This document shows positions 1 to 25,184 of a stretch of 64,000 bases of DNA, piece by piece (positions within the stretch are counted from its first letter, which is position 1; every line of letters starts with the position of its first letter). The translations under genes and the position numbers were made by a program. The DNA comes from Silurus meridionalis (lineage: Eukaryota; Chordata; Actinopteri; Siluriformes; Siluridae). The stretch covers positions 28,253,862 through 28,317,861 of the forward strand of contig NC_060886.1 in NCBI RefSeq assembly GCF_014805685.1, in the 5' to 3' direction. The notes under the pieces were generated by a model. The model saw only the letters and a list, made by a program, of their open reading frames with translations, was not told where the DNA came from and searched no databases.

Positions 1-426
1 ATCGATATATTTGTATCAAAATCAGTTTAGTATTGAAAATATATAGATTTGGTTTTATATTGAGTTGAGTTTACACATAAGAGGTTTATAGTTTATTATT
101 TTATAGCTTATCACCATACCCTGAGAACTGAAACAACTGAGAACGTTCTGCTGAAAAAAATAAAATTCACACATTATTATTATTATTTTATTGATTGACT
201 TATTTATTTTACTTCTAGTCATATACACACTGAACACTGTATTAGGAACACTGGACACCTACATTCTAATTAAACAATTTTGTGGTGGTAGTGCTATGTA
301 TAAAACAATACAAACACAGGCTAGCAGCTTTAGGCAATATTTATATTGATAAAAAAAAAATTTGACCGTCGTGATGCACGATTTGGTGTGTCGGAGTATT
401 TCTATTATACACAACAGACTCTAGAG

Positions 427-644
427 CAGGGGGTCACACCACATGAGTTCCCCACGGGCCTTTTTTAAAAATAGCTCACCGTAGCGCCACTTACCAGTGA
501 GCTGCATCTTATTATTTTTGTCGCTATTCTTTTTTAAATCACACTTGCATTGGTGTGAATTTGAAAATGTCAATGTAAATTTTTTTTCACATTAATCGGT
601 ACCCAAGAAGTAGCTCTCAGTTTTAAAAAGGTTGGTGACCCCTG
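427..644. mobile_element. Short non-autonomous hAT-type element with perfect 8-bp target duplication
   Basis: The 218-bp element starts CAGGGGGTCAC and ends GTGACCCCTG, imperfect terminal inverted repeats of the hAT/Charlie type. It is flanked on both sides by the identical 8-mer CTCTAGAG (419-426 and 645-652), the target-duplication length expected for hAT. It has no transposase, so it is a MITE-like deletion derivative. The duplicated target is itself palindromic. Confidence 0.85.
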
Positions 645-1691
645 CTCTAGAGTTTACTCAGTATAGTGCAAAAACATCCAGATTGAGATAGAATGACCAG
701 ACTGGTTCAAAAAGCACCAGCAACACAGACAAACACAGAAAAGCATCTCCGAATGCACACCACACTGAACTTCGAGGGAGATGAGCTACAACAGCAGAAG
801 CCCATGTCAAGCTCTTCTTCTCTTAGCCATTGAGCACCGGTTTTCCAACACTGAACAACTGAAGACAAGAAAAATGTAGCACGGTCTAATGAATCTCGAT
901 TTTAAAACGTGTGTACTCAAGCTGCATTGATTGAACAGTCCAGGCTGGTGGAGGTTCTGTAGTACAGGAACTGCATGATGCTATCATGCTAGCATGGATC
1001 AAAAGTATAGTGTTCCAAATCAGATGTTTGGTGCTCACATGACCAGAACCTCACACAAACCAATTACTCCTTTTTTTTTTTTAATGTAGTTGCAATTAAT
1101 TCCAATGTATCTGCAATTCATTATAATGAGAACGAATATTAGCGTAATATTACGCTAATGTTAGCATTGTTTTGCCTCAGATTTTAGCCTAAAAGGATGT
1201 AAAACAAGATGCAGTACAAATGTAGCAGGTGTTACACTTATACACTTACACTATACTTCATGCGGCACCCATGGTTTTGCATAATCCTGTAATCAGAAGG
1301 CGGTATGAATGTTTCAACACATGCTTTCTGGTGCTTTTAAACACATGCTACGCTCTGATTTCTGCCCTTATCCATAATAAGAGCGTATTTCTAGGTTGGA
1401 AAATGTTGAACAGTTTATGTGTAGAAAGCAGCTGGATTCACAAGTGAGGGTTGCACAAGAGCTTTTCTGAAGCATTGTTAAAATGATATGCCAAAGTAGA
1501 GCAGAGGGTCAGATGAGTGCATGTGCATGAGAGTGAGAGAATTAGTAGCTGCTGACGGATTGGTTTCTATTTAAATGAAGCACTCTGACCTAAAGGATGA
1601 CTGTGCAGCTTGTTGTCATGGAGACAGGAAGAATAGACATGACTAGCCGGATTAATATTTGGATCATGTGGTACCCAGCTCCCATCTTTCT

Positions 1692-1693
<2 letters not shown>

Positions 1694-1746
<53 letters not shown>
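1694..1746. repeat. (CA)n microsatellite
   Basis: About 26 uninterrupted CA dinucleotides, followed after a short unique stretch by a second small CA run (about 1760-1772). Confidence 0.95.
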
Positions 1747-1748
<2 letters not shown>

Positions 1749-1999
1749 AGACTGTGCTGCACACACACACACCATTTCTCTTCACACTTTATTCCTTCAT
1801 GCAGTCAAAATCCCGAGGAAATGCGTTTCCATGAAACACGTAGTTTGCAGGAAAAGTATTCGGACTGGTTTTAATATAAATAAATATAATACAAATGCTT
1901 AGGACTACAGTTGGCATGAACAGTTCAGCATCCAAGCACCCAGTTCAACGAACAGTTCATTGAACAGCACACTTTATCACAGCAGTGATAAAACTATCA

Positions 2000-2150
2000 T
2001 GAATTGACATTCTGTGCCACCCAGATGTGGATGGAGGCCCTTTTGAGTCTGGTTCCTCTCAAGGTTTCTTACTCATACCACCTAAGGGAGTTTTTCCTTG
2101 CCTCTGGTGCAACTGACTCGTTTAATAGGGATAAACTTATAGGTACCATC
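2000..2150 (+). repeat. Interspersed repeat fragment (TCTCAAGGTTTCTT family)
   Basis: The sequence GGTTCCTCTCAAGGTTTCTT followed by a conserved GGGAGTTTTTCCTTGCC-like block recurs at 28.28-28.49 kb in the same orientation and near 3.98-4.08 kb in reverse. This is a dispersed fish repeat of unknown class. No target duplication is visible. Confidence 0.6.
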
Positions 2151-2350
2151 AAACAGACCGTGACCATGTATCCTGAGTGACATCTCTGTCTATATTGATA
2201 TCTCCATAATATCTACAGTATCAGAAATATGTACAATGCAGATTTCAATCTGTACAATCGCTGTAGAAGCCCACGCAACATTCATCCCTTTTGTCCCACT
2301 GCTGGTTTGAGATCTTTTCCTCCCCTCATTTCTGCTCTGACTTCTTTTAG

Positions 2351-14219
<11,869 letters not shown>

Positions 14220-14962
14220 GTGATGCGGATGAAGAAACCAAAGCCACAGAATCATAGGAAGGACACACACACATTAAAAGCATATAGTAAGTCAAACATT
14301 GGTTTTAAAACCTGTTTTGTTCTATTTACTCGCATGGTTTATGGATATGAATATCATGGAGATGAATATGAGGCTGGACTTTTAACAGCTTCCACACAGC
14401 TTTTTCTAGATTTTAATGATGTCTGCCAAATCAGTACTGCTGCCAAGGCTTTTATGAAATATGTTAACACCTGCATTCGTCCAGCATTCATTACATAATA
14501 TATTCACATGATTTTTCTTTAATTGAATTTTCTTTTTTTTTAGATTCCATTCCAAGAATCTCGTCCTGGAGAAATTGTGATCAAATCACCTGCTGTTCTT
14601 CACGTTTTTCTCGTTCATACAATACAGCACAAAATACAAACACTTCCGTCTGTTAAAGCGTTTCCTAGCCCTTTAAAGAAAAGTAAACCTCCAGTATACA
14701 GGTGTTTATGAAGCCCTTCACGTTAAGCACATCTCGGCTTTGTTTTACCATGAGTCCGGCCTTAACTTCCGTGTATAATTAGCATATCATATATGCAAAT
14801 ATTGTTTAATGGCTGTGCCTGTACTTTCCCTTATGAAAAGTCTGTATGGTCTGTTTATTGTCTTATAATACTTTGTGTACATGTACAGTATATATCAAAT
14901 AAGGTGAATATTCAGCAAAGTTTAAACTACATGTGGTATTCTGTATGAATATGTATGCGACA

Positions 14963-14968
14963 AATAAA
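14963..14968 (+). promoter_or_regulatory. Polyadenylation signal of mcf2l
   Basis: A canonical AATAAA about 740 bp after the mcf2l stop codon, followed by T/G-rich sequence (TTGTATTTGTTTC) typical of a downstream element. It gives a plausible 3' end near 14.98-15.0 kb. Confidence 0.6.
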
Positions 14969-15118
14969 ATTGTATTTGTTTCGAACTTGTTTGTTCCCTG
15001 GAAAATTTCGTACATCCATTGTTACATTCCCGAGTATTTAATTCCAAAATTACTCAATCCTTGCTTGTAGCAATGATGTACAGTATAGAAATTCAATACA
15101 GACCCAAAAAAAGAGCTA

Positions 15119-15803
15119 CCGTATTTTCCGGACTATAAGCCGCTACTTTTTTCCCCACTCTTTGAACCCCGCGGCTTAAACAATGAAGCGGCTAATTTAT
15201 GGATTTTTCCTGGGTTTTCCCGGTTTTACAAACTTCAAGCCAAAAAACTGAGCCCCATAACATTAGACCAATGAAATTGCGGAACGGGTTCAGGTAAACC
15301 AATGAAACTCTTTATATTAAATCAGATGCGCTCCCATTGAATCGGGCCGCACCACATCATAAATATGGATGATGTTCCTCTGACGTTTGATCTGCCGCTC
15401 ACTCGGACTGTCAACAGGAAATGTGAATCATTCATCACGCTGAAAACAACCGGGCATGAAAACGCACTTCACCTGTGTTCTGAGCTTCACGGCATCGGGA
15501 GAAAAGCTGCACCGATGGTGATTTTTAAACGCACGACGATGCCAAAAGATAAACTCCCGAGAGAAATTGTTGTGAAAGGAAGTAGGAAGACAGTGAACAA
15601 TGACTTTCTTGGTAGGCTACTGTTTAGATACAAGCCGTGTAACAGACACTGTCTTTCGTTAAAGCCTGTGTAAAGTTCATTAGTTTCAGTGTAGACGCGG
15701 CTTATAGACAGGTGCAGCTTATTTATGTTCAAATTAAAAATCTTTGTCAAATTCAGTGGGTGGGGCTTATATATGGGTGTGTTTAATAGTCCGGAAATTA
15801 CGG
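15119..15803 (+). mobile_element. Internally deleted pogo/Tigger-like element with TA target duplication
   Basis: Ends are CCGTATTTTCCGGACTATAA at the left and AGTCCGGAAATTACGG at the right, inverted repeats flanked by TA on both sides (15117-15118, 15804-15805), as expected for Tc1/mariner/pogo. Inside, 15365-15673 encodes the start of a DDE_1 catalytic core (MDDVPLTFDLPL, KTTGHENA, PMVIFKRTTMPKDKLP), including the first catalytic Asp position. The rest of the transposase is missing, so it cannot move itself. It lies between mcf2l and phf11. Confidence 0.85.
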
Positions 15804-16125
15804 TAATATTGCTTCAACAATACAATTTTTAAGCAAAATATAAAACGGAACTGAGAACATTTCATTTTGAATGCAAAAAAACAAACAAACTGTAAATTCG
15901 AGAATTAAAATTGATGATTAAATAATTTGGCAGTAAAAATTGAAGGCATATTTCTTTTCCTACAGTAACCAGAGCCCCATTTATAAAGCTAATATCTGCT
16001 TAGACATAAAACTAAACATGCATATATATTTAGTTTAGGCTTGATGTAAAATGTATAGTAAAAAATATTAAAAATATATAAAAAATATAGAAGAAATTGC
16101 TTATCAAAACCATTATAATTTCGCA

Positions 16126-19071
16126 TCAGATGGACTGATTTTTGCGAAGCACTGCCTTGGCATCCCTTAATGCCTCTCTCTTTTTCAGCAGCTGTCTTTC
16201 TTGATCCTCCAAGTCTGTAAGAGAGAAGATGACCAATAAATACGTGTTTTAAACTTATACATTACGACATACATCATTAAAAGCAAAGCATTAAAAATAG
16301 GAGACCTTGCTCCATTCGTTTGAAGATTTCAGGAAGCTTCCCTGATGCCTCTAGTATCCTGAGCGAGACAGCATAATCTGTAGAGTCACAATGAAACCAG
16401 TCTCAGTTGTTGCTTTTTCAAATTGTCTTGTGCACTATTAGATCCATAATAAAAAAAAGTCTAAAGAAACAGGGTCTGTTCTCACCTTCTTTGGTGGCAT
16501 GTGCATTCTTCACCTTTTCGGCCAAGCTGGTGAGCTGACGTGTGAGGTCTGCGAAAATATCCTCCGTACATCCCACGTCATTACATCTCCTCCAGAAAAG
16601 GGCAGCACTCAAATCCGAAACGCCCACGTGAATAATGGGTTCATCCGTCTGAACCTGCGCCATGGAGCTCCCTCCTGGGGCTGTTAGGTCTATTGGAAGA
16701 TCCTGAGAGTGTCTTACAGAAGATTGTGGAAGCTCTGTTGTCATATGGACAGGTGGTATGTCCACAGATGCACAACGTTCACTCATGTCTCTACAGAAAG
16801 CTCTATTGACAATGGAGGATTCACTAGTGGCTCCAGGTGAAGTGCCGTTAAGTAAAGGATGGGCTGCTGCCTGTTCAAGGGCAGAGATAGGCTTTTCCAA
16901 ACTCTGTGCAGCAGGAGAACAAGGGCCAGAGCTGTTCTCTGCAACTTAAGAGCAGATAATGAATCATGTATTTCCACTTGTTACTGCAGTATTATATCCA
17001 GGCTTGTGAAGGTGAGAGGTACCTGATTCAATGGATGCTTCAATAACTTTGAATGGAACATTCTCATGGCGGTACACTGGGTGTAAAAGACTCGGGGACT
17101 CTAAATCCTGAGAGATAAAGTACACAGAAGACAAAACATTTGGAGGATGTTACTTGAAGCTACATTGGAATTGCTCTGGTTTGTTCGGTGCAGTTGCACT
17201 TACCGAATCTTGATACGGTTCATCATCATCATCACTAGGATTAAACGCAACATCTGAACAAGATAAAGAAATACATGCAAAATGTCTGAGAACTTGAATA
17301 TGGAGTCGAATGAGCAATACATGCAAGCTTCGTTTATCAACAGAATTAATTTGGCAGCCATTTATTCAAGCATTCATACATTAAAATCGTTGGGATTTGG
17401 GAGGGAAAAAATGTGTGTCCTACCAAGTCTGCATATGTTTATGCGTAACGTGACAAACTAATGTAAGCCTTGACCTGACTAAATTCAAGTCAAGTTTGAC
17501 TAAGTTTGCCATATAAATTAAATAAATAAATAAATAAAAATAATTGGCATATAAATCATCATCTACATAGCTGATTGCTAAAATTGAGCCTGCCTCCATC
17601 GTTCATTTCGTTCTCCAAGCTTTTCTCCACTTCAGATATTATCAATGACTCAGCACTTTTTGCAAACCGAGCAGAAACATCTAGGTCAGTTCACCGCATA
17701 CATTCTCACGCAACTTTATTAAAAGACAGACGAAAAAGGCTAGAAAACGATCCTTTCTGACTTTCTACTGTACAAAAATCACAAGTGATAGTTACCTTGT
17801 TTAGGCTTCTTGTTGTTCCTGCTATGAGAGATTAAGTGTTTATGATTTCAGCAGCAAAAATCTGTTCTTTTTTAATCTAAAAACATAAAATGTCATATTT
17901 TTATTAAATTCCTACCTTCCGTCTGCAAACTGAAACGTTGTTCGCTTAGGAGATAAAAAATTAAATAAAAAACAGTTTGACTTGGGCAAATATTTAACTT
18001 CTGACAATTACTTTGCTCCTACAGAAGACAATTTGTGGGTATTTTCTGCAATAAAAAAAACAATAATACATAAGGAGAGTGTAGTAGGACTTTTACCAAA
18101 TTCTGCGGTGGGGGTGTGATATCCTCAAACTCTGATTCTATAGGTGCATGAATTAGATCAAGGAGGACTGGAGCTTCATCTGAAACAAAAAATGTAAATA
18201 TATATATATTTGATTTGTTCAAATTTCAGAAATATGCAGTGCCTTTCACAAAGATTGGCAGCCTTACTGAACATAAAGAAAGGCTTTAACCTTTTGATCT
18301 TTGTTCACAAAAACAATCACAGAAATACTCTAGATATTATTGCAAATAGAGTTTTATCAAAAACTGCAAAACACTTTCATAAAAAAAAAAAAAATTGTTT
18401 CACTCCTTTTTTTTATTTAATTTTAAAACACAAAATTGATTGATAAAATTGTATTTATTATATTATATTACATTTTTATACATTATATTATATTTAATTT
18501 TCTATATATTATATTTTATTATTTATTTTTATATATATATATAAAAAAATTAATCATTAATTTTTTTTACCTTTTTGTTACACCTGAGTAACTAGGCTCA
18601 GAAACATGTTCAACAATGAAAGTTTCTCCCTGAAAGTACCTCCTACCCATAATTAAACATGGTGCTTTTGGGCTGTTTTTCTGCCCATATGCCCATAGGA
18701 TAGATACCACCACGGACATATATCAACAGATATTAAATTAAAACCTCTGCGCCAGAATGCTTAAAATGGACCATGGTTGGATCTTTCAACATGAGAATAA
18801 ATACCCAAAATATTGTCTAAAACTGAATTGTACTAACAGAAATATTACCTGAGTCAGAAGAATATTCCCGATGTTTTCGTTTACCCAGGGACCTTGAAAA
18901 GATAAAATGAAATGATATGTGGTGTGATCAACATTTTGGGGAAAAAAAAAGAAAAAAAAAAATTAAAAGAAACAGAAACAGACTTAAACACTTACCTCCT
19001 TGGTGTTTCAGACTCACTCTGTAATCAAAAAAAGATTACAATAATAAAAATCACAGTAAGAACATAGAATA

Positions 19072-19165
<94 letters not shown>

Positions 19166-22100
19166 AAAACACAAGATATTTAGTTTGATTAAAAAAAAAA
19201 AAAATGCTGAATTAAAAAAAATAATAATTTACAGGAGGTCATTTGGCGCTTCATCAAATTCAACCTATAGGCCAGCAAAAGCAGATAAGCAAAGGTTATA
19301 AAAAAATTTCTCAATTTCAATAGCGAACGTGGTTGATATCATTCCCCAAGTCCAAAAAAAGTTTGTTTGCTGCATAGAATTAAAATAAAAACGTTGAGAT
19401 CATTGCAATCTTATAAACCCATATCTTATTCACAGTAGTACACAGAATACGTGTTTAAGGTGAGGAAATGTACAGTTTTATGGAAACTATTAGGTTAAAA
19501 GTTGGTACAAGGTCATGTTTACCCTCTTCTTTTAGCAACAGTCTTACAGACAATGACATCTCGAGCTGTTTATTTGCCCATTCAGCAATTTCCATTACAG
19601 AATCGTGCCTATTTTTAATGCAGTGTCCACGAAACAGGTTTACACTTTGCCTCAGTATATATTATAAGTTATAGCTCAGAGAAGACAGACATGTTTCTGG
19701 ATCATGTTTACATATGTCATATAGACACTGATTTGTGAAAAACTGTGTTCACAGGCAACGATTCCTGAAAGTGTTTCTGAGCCCATGCACTAATTTCCAT
19801 TACAGAATCATGCCTGGGTTTAAGTCTCTGAATCTTTTAATGCTAAAAATTTTCTAGTGAGAAACATTATTCTGAAATTGTTCCAAAGTTTGTAGATGCA
19901 GTTTTTTTTTTTACAGATTAATGAAGCTCTGTCCATCTTTAATTCTGAGAGCCTCTTTAAGATCCCCATTTATGTTACTAACCTGATGCCAATTTACTTA
20001 ATTGGTTCCATCAGCTGTTTCTTTTTAGTAACGTATTTCTTTCTATCATATATTAAATATTTATATATTTTCAAGGTTCTACTGCGAATAAAATGGGCTT
20101 ATAAGAGCTGCAAATAATTGTATTCTGTTTTTTATTGATATTTTACACAGCATACCACTTTTTTTTTTAGTCAAATTGTTTAAATAGTCAAACTGGTTGA
20201 GCCCTGATCTAGAGATCTTCAAATGGTATTGGGAATCAATGAATTATAATTATGCTTTGAGGGTTCCATCTAATCTAGGCTGGTGTTGACATGACACTCA
20301 TGGCCAGAAACATGCAGACTGACCACCCCTGAAGATACGGTCACAGATAATGGATTATAATTGGGTGCTGATTGCAATAGCACTTTATTCCTTTTTACAA
20401 TTACTTGCATGGTACCATTATACTGTATATAGGGATTTTTTGCTGTTGGCATGTGCCTTTGGATGAAAAACCACAAGTAAAACCTTTTGAAGCGATTTAG
20501 ACGGCTAGTTAGTTACTCATGAAAATGCAGAAAGGTTCTAGAAGGAAAGGAGAAATCAAACTCCAGAAACAGGCATGGATTACATTTGTTTGCCAATTTA
20601 TGAAATGGTAAAAACCAAGAAATATAATAAAGTAGTTATACTGTAATGTGACTGATTTTATTCATAGACTGAATGTGTAGGAAGCCATGCGTGGAGCCAC
20701 TGAGAGCAACCAAAGCTTTAAAAAAAAAACACAAAATCCTGAAATTTGACTGTTGATCTTTGGGTTTTGTTTGGATTTTACATTCGATTGCTGTAACAAA
20801 ATATCACATAGGGTTTAAGTGCAGGTGGAAATTCGCTCTTGAAACAACAAAGCAGCCAATCAAGAGCAAAAAACATACTCAAAAGTGAAAAGTAAAATGA
20901 GTCAATGTACAAAAAGCCAGGGCAAAGTGTACACAGATTAGATTACAGATCAGAGATCAGATTTTTTTGCCGATTTTGAAGCAACTCTCAGAAAAGATCA
21001 ACTGAAAAACTTTCAAATGGCATCAGCATCTGGATAATAACATGCATCATAAGACGTCTACTGTATAACTGTATATAATTTGTCGAAAATTATAAAAAAA
21101 AAGGGCTTTCTATTTAATTAAGGAAAGATTATCAATTACAGAAACATTAACTGAAAGATCGAACGAAAGATCTACCCTCGTCTATGATTTGCTGAGGAAC
21201 GTACTCATAATTTTGTTGACATTCTTCAACAAAGAAATTTGAGCTATTGTGATAAGTGGGGGTACAGTTTTCATTTAACAGACTGAGTGTGGGGTGTGAG
21301 AAGTGTGATACTGGTGAGATAAAAAAGAACGTGTGTATTGTGTACCTCAGATCCTCTATGATTGTTGTCCTGGTCGCTGGTCTCTGAGCTTTTACTGCCA
21401 GAACTAGAAGATAATGCTTTAGCATCTATTTGTTCTGGACCTAACAAACAGACATGATGACATGATATTAAGAAATAGTCCGTGACCTCATGCATTAATT
21501 ATGGATTCGATGAGCAAACCATCAAAGACCTAGTCTGCTACATCCTTCGAGAAGAATGTGTGTTATAAACCCATCACATTGACAGCAATGGGTCACATGT
21601 TTAACCAGTAACACAATGCATCGTCCAATAACGAGTTATTAAGAACTTATTAATTAATATTACATGCACCGAAGGGAATCTTTAAATAGACAAGACACCT
21701 ACCAACAATGCTGGCGTTTGGATTATGCTTTTCACAATACAACCTAAAAGAATAAAGAAGATTCCCTGTAAATTACAGTTGACGGCTTTATTTGTAAAAT
21801 AATATGATATATAATACTGTTGTCAGACTGCTGGTTTCTTACGTGAAGGTGCCTTTACTTTGGTCCTCCATGGTTACTGCACGAGCCTTCTTAGCACACG
21901 GGTAATGATAGGAGCGCTTACAGGATTTAACCTCACATCCAGCTGTAGCTCCATGCTTCCCACATTTGGAGCATTTCTACGATAAAAAGAAACCTGACAC
22001 TTCAATTCCAAAACTTTGCTTTGGATAAAATTCTGACAATTTCAGAATATCTATTATATATATATACAGTACAGACCAAAAGTTTGGACACACCTTCTCA

Positions 22101-22614
22101 TTCAAAGAGTTTTCTTTATTTTCATGACTATGAAAATTGTAGAGTCACACTGAAGGCATCAAGGGCTATTTGACCAAGAAGGAGAGTGATGGGGTGCTGC
22201 GCCAGATGACCTGGCCTCCACAGTCACCGGATCTGAACCCAATCGAGATGATTTAGGGGTGAGCTGGACCGCAGAGTGAAGGCAAAAGGGCCAACAAGTG
22301 CCAAGCATCTCTCGGGGAACTCCTTCAAGACTGTTGGAAGACCATTTCAGGTGACTACCTCTTGAAGCTCATCAAGAGAATGCCAAAAGTGTGCAAAGCA
22401 GTAATCAAAGCAAAAGGTGGCTACTTTGAAGAACCTAGAATATGACATTTTTCAGTTGTTTCACACTTTTTTGTTATGTATATAATTCCACATATAATTC
22501 CACATGTGTTCATTCATAGTTTTGATGCCTTCAGTGTGAATCTACAATTTTCATAGTCATGAAATTAAAGAAAACTCTTTGAATGAGAAGGTGTGTCCAA
22601 ACTTTTGGTCTGCA

Positions 22615-22672
<58 letters not shown>

Positions 22673-22724
22673 CTATCTGAAGTTTTGATCCAATACCAGT
22701 TTTTCAACTAATAATCAATTATAT

Positions 22725-22759
<35 letters not shown>

Positions 22760-23717
22760 AAATGTGTTTGTGAATATCTGTGTTTATGAGAGAGAGAGAG
22801 AGCGAGAGTGAGAGACATACGAGTCTTTTTCCTCTTTTACACTCATTCTCCACATCCTCTAGGTCAAAGCCGAACAGGTCGTCAAAGGGGGGAGAGTTTT
22901 TACAGAAGAGTCCAGATGCATAAAGCTGAAAAAAAAACCATACAGATGTAAAAAAACTAATATTTGATTAAATAACGCTCCAAATATTTTCAGTTGTGGT
23001 TGTAGTGTAGAGGTTTGGAGCTTGCTTTAGTAAAATGGTTAAAAAATGGTTGTTATATTGTGTTTAGAGACAGTGGCATTGAGTAAAAGACAGCAGGTGG
23101 AGCTGGAGGTAGCAGAGCTGAAGATGTTGAGGTTTTCGTTCAAGTGATGAGCATGGACAGGATTAGAAATGAGTTTCTTAGACGGACAGCGCATGTAGGA
23201 CGTTTTTGGAGACAAGGTGAGGGAGATTGAGATGGTTTGGACATGTGCAGAGGAGGGACATGGGGTATATCAGTGGGAGAATGCTGAGGATGGAGCCACC
23301 AGGAAGGAGGAAAAGAGGAAGACCAAGCAGGAGGAGGTTTATGGATGTGGTGAGGGAGGACATGCAGGTAGTTGGGTTGAAAGAGGCGGATGTAGAGGAC
23401 AGAGGGGTACGGAGACGGATGATCCACTAATAGGAGAAACCCGAAAGAAGAAGAAGATTGAAGGATTTTGAGCAAGTGAGAAAAACAGGATGTGGATTGA
23501 TTCAGGAGGAACATCACTGAAGGTATGGATGTGAAATGCACATTAAAGGATATGCAGGTGTGTGAAAGTTATGAAAACTAATTGGACTTACCAAACAGTT
23601 CTGGTGGGCTGCAGTGCTCTGTTTACACGACAGGGGGCCTGTGATCTTGGTCTCATCGGCTCTCTTGCAGAGAACACAGCACAGATCAGAGGAAGATGAC
23701 TGGTCTTCTGGATGCAT
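16126..23717 (-). CDS. phf11: PHF11-like extended PHD finger protein
   Basis: Complete minus-strand gene of 15 in-phase exons: 23592-23717, 22821-22925, 21843-21976, 21703-21743, 21346-21440, 18996-19018, 18849-18892, 18097-18179, 17916-17944, 17796-17818, 17204-17253, 17023-17107, 16486-16944, 16306-16377, 16126-16214. They total 1458 nt, 485 residues plus TGA. Residues 1 to about 138 form an extended PHD module: CVLC and HQNC, then KCSKC, GCEVKSC, YHYPC and YCEKH supply the zinc ligands, with the LLYASGL-like linker of PHF11/PHF6-type fingers. A Ser/acidic linker (about 140-280) carries KRKHRE and NNKKPKQ basic patches that could be nuclear signals. The C-terminus has a conserved-looking FxDLTRQL region and a charged coiled coil (DLEDQERQLLKKREAL). 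The human protein is shorter (about 331 residues). PHF11 acts in nuclear transcription and DNA-end processing. Codon 1 was chosen as the only ATG opening the finger. Confidence 0.88.
19075..19151. repeat. (TA)n microsatellite in phf11 intron
   Basis: About 37 TA units ending in TATGTATGTGTGTGTG, between the phf11 exons at 21346-21440 and 18996-19018. The surrounding 19.2-21.3 kb of intron shows no exon that fits the reading phase. Confidence 0.95.
22067..22617 (+). mobile_element. Tc1/mariner deletion derivative inserted in a TA tract
   Basis: Imperfect terminal inverted repeats longer than 75 bp (CAGTACAGACCAAAAGTTTG / mirrored end at 22617), flanked by TA within a long TA microsatellite (22618-22668). 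The interior retains only the transposase C-terminus (WPPQSPDLNPIEM, then MPKVCKAVIKAKGGYFEE), interrupted by a TAG and a frameshift after the third catalytic acidic residue. A second, inverted, right-truncated copy is at 59410-59908. It lies in a phf11 intron. Confidence 0.9.
23071..23458 (+). mobile_element. 3' fragment of a non-LTR retrotransposon (copy 2)
   Basis: Same 5'-truncated reverse-transcriptase tail as 2592-2990 (MRWFGHVQRRDMGYISGRML), ending in AAGAAGAAGAT. It lies in phf11 intron 1 in antisense orientation to the gene. Confidence 0.85.
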
Positions 23718-24078
23718 TGCACTAGAAATGTACTGATTTCACACCTTCTCGATCAGATCACTTTCGGTTTCGTTTCTCAGGCAAAGCAGAGCGCGCGCGC
23801 CTCTCGACCAATTTCACAAAAACACACCGAATCACTCACGCAAACCTGCTTAAAGTCGAAAAGTCCGGATTATAGGGTTATAACACTAAATAAATCGAAT
23901 CATACCTACTGATTTAAACAAAAACGCGTCGCTTTTTAAACGAAATGTTTCCCAACAGCACCATCAAGTCAAATATGACTCATGTCATTGGGTTGCCAGA
24001 TCTGCATCTGGAATCCCGATATCCAATCACTGAACTGAGGTTTTAGAAGCTCCTCCCACTACTCTAACAACATACTCT

Positions 24079-24114
<36 letters not shown>

Positions 24115-25184
24115 TTCATTCATATAATACTAATATAATAATATCATTAATAATAAATATTAAATTATTAAAATTAATAATTTTAATAATTATTTTTCTT
24201 CTTCTTATGATGTATTTATAATAGTAATCATAATAATGATAATAATACCAATAATAATAATAATAATAATATTTTTTGTTCTTATAATTCTTATGATTAA
24301 TAATATATATTTTTCTCCTTATTATGATGTTTTATTTATAATAGTAATCATATGAATGATATATTTTTTTTTTGCTATTTTCTGTTCTTGTAATTCTTAT
24401 GATTAATAATATATTCGAAGTCTTGTGCTTCTTCCTATTATTTTTTTTATTGTAATCATAATTATAATAATGACAACAATAATTTGTTTACTTCTTCTCC
24501 ATCTTCTTGTTTTTCTTCTTCTTCTTTATTTTCTGAATAAATAGTGTCTCTGACCCAAGAGATCGAAGTAATAATGATCTCAATTGTCAATCACAATGTT
24601 TTTTCCGTCACCTGACTTCCATGTGTGATCCACTGCACAGCTTGTTTTGAATGTTTATAGCATGGATATGTCGCTATAAAAGCTCTATAGCAGGTTAATC
24701 CTTTTACAGTGCAGATGACAATGTGATCACGTGATCAGCATGCCCTGTAGATATTGGCTTTGCAGAGTGGGACCTCTGGTGGTCAAGCAGTGCAATTGCA
24801 TTTGATGCATTTCTGTTGAATCAAAGTTAAATTTTTTATTATTTTAGCAAAAGGTAAATATACAGAAAATTCCAGGATGATTTCTAACTTTTGATTGGGT
24901 GGCAGATTCAGTTCTTTTAAATGCAAGCTTTCATTTTTATTTTAAAGTACATGAATTTTTTAACAACTGTAACCCTGTAACTCATTAGTTCAAGTCAAGA
25001 AGCTTTTATTGTAATTTCAAACGTATATTGCTGACGCAGTACACAGTGAAATGAAACAACGTTCCTCCAGAACCCTGATGCTATATACAACAACAATCAC
25101 AGGAACAGAAAACACAGGGTTAAGGACTGGTAAGTGTCCTCGCCACATACAGTGCATGTGTGCAACTTGGTGCAAACAGTTTAA

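Larger units (their letters stand above)
1..2350. other. Upstream flank or intron of mcf2l, no exon recognised
   Basis: No coding exon could be supported here. The stretch holds a small hAT-type element (427-644), a CA microsatellite near 1.7 kb and an interspersed repeat near 2.0-2.15 kb. Because the first recognisable mcf2l exon at 2351 begins in mid-domain and in mid-codon, this region is probably intron of that gene, with the 5' exons off the left edge. Confidence 0.6.

Noticed and set aside
16418..16900. 160-codon minus-strand ORF as a separate gene
   Set aside because: It is most of the large phf11 exon 16486-16944 plus intron read-through.
21147..21260. Possible extra phf11 exon (FFVEECQQNYEYVPQQ)
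   Set aside because: Attractive open frame, but every available acceptor has the wrong phase relative to the upstream exon, while joining 21346-21440 to 18996-19018 is in phase.
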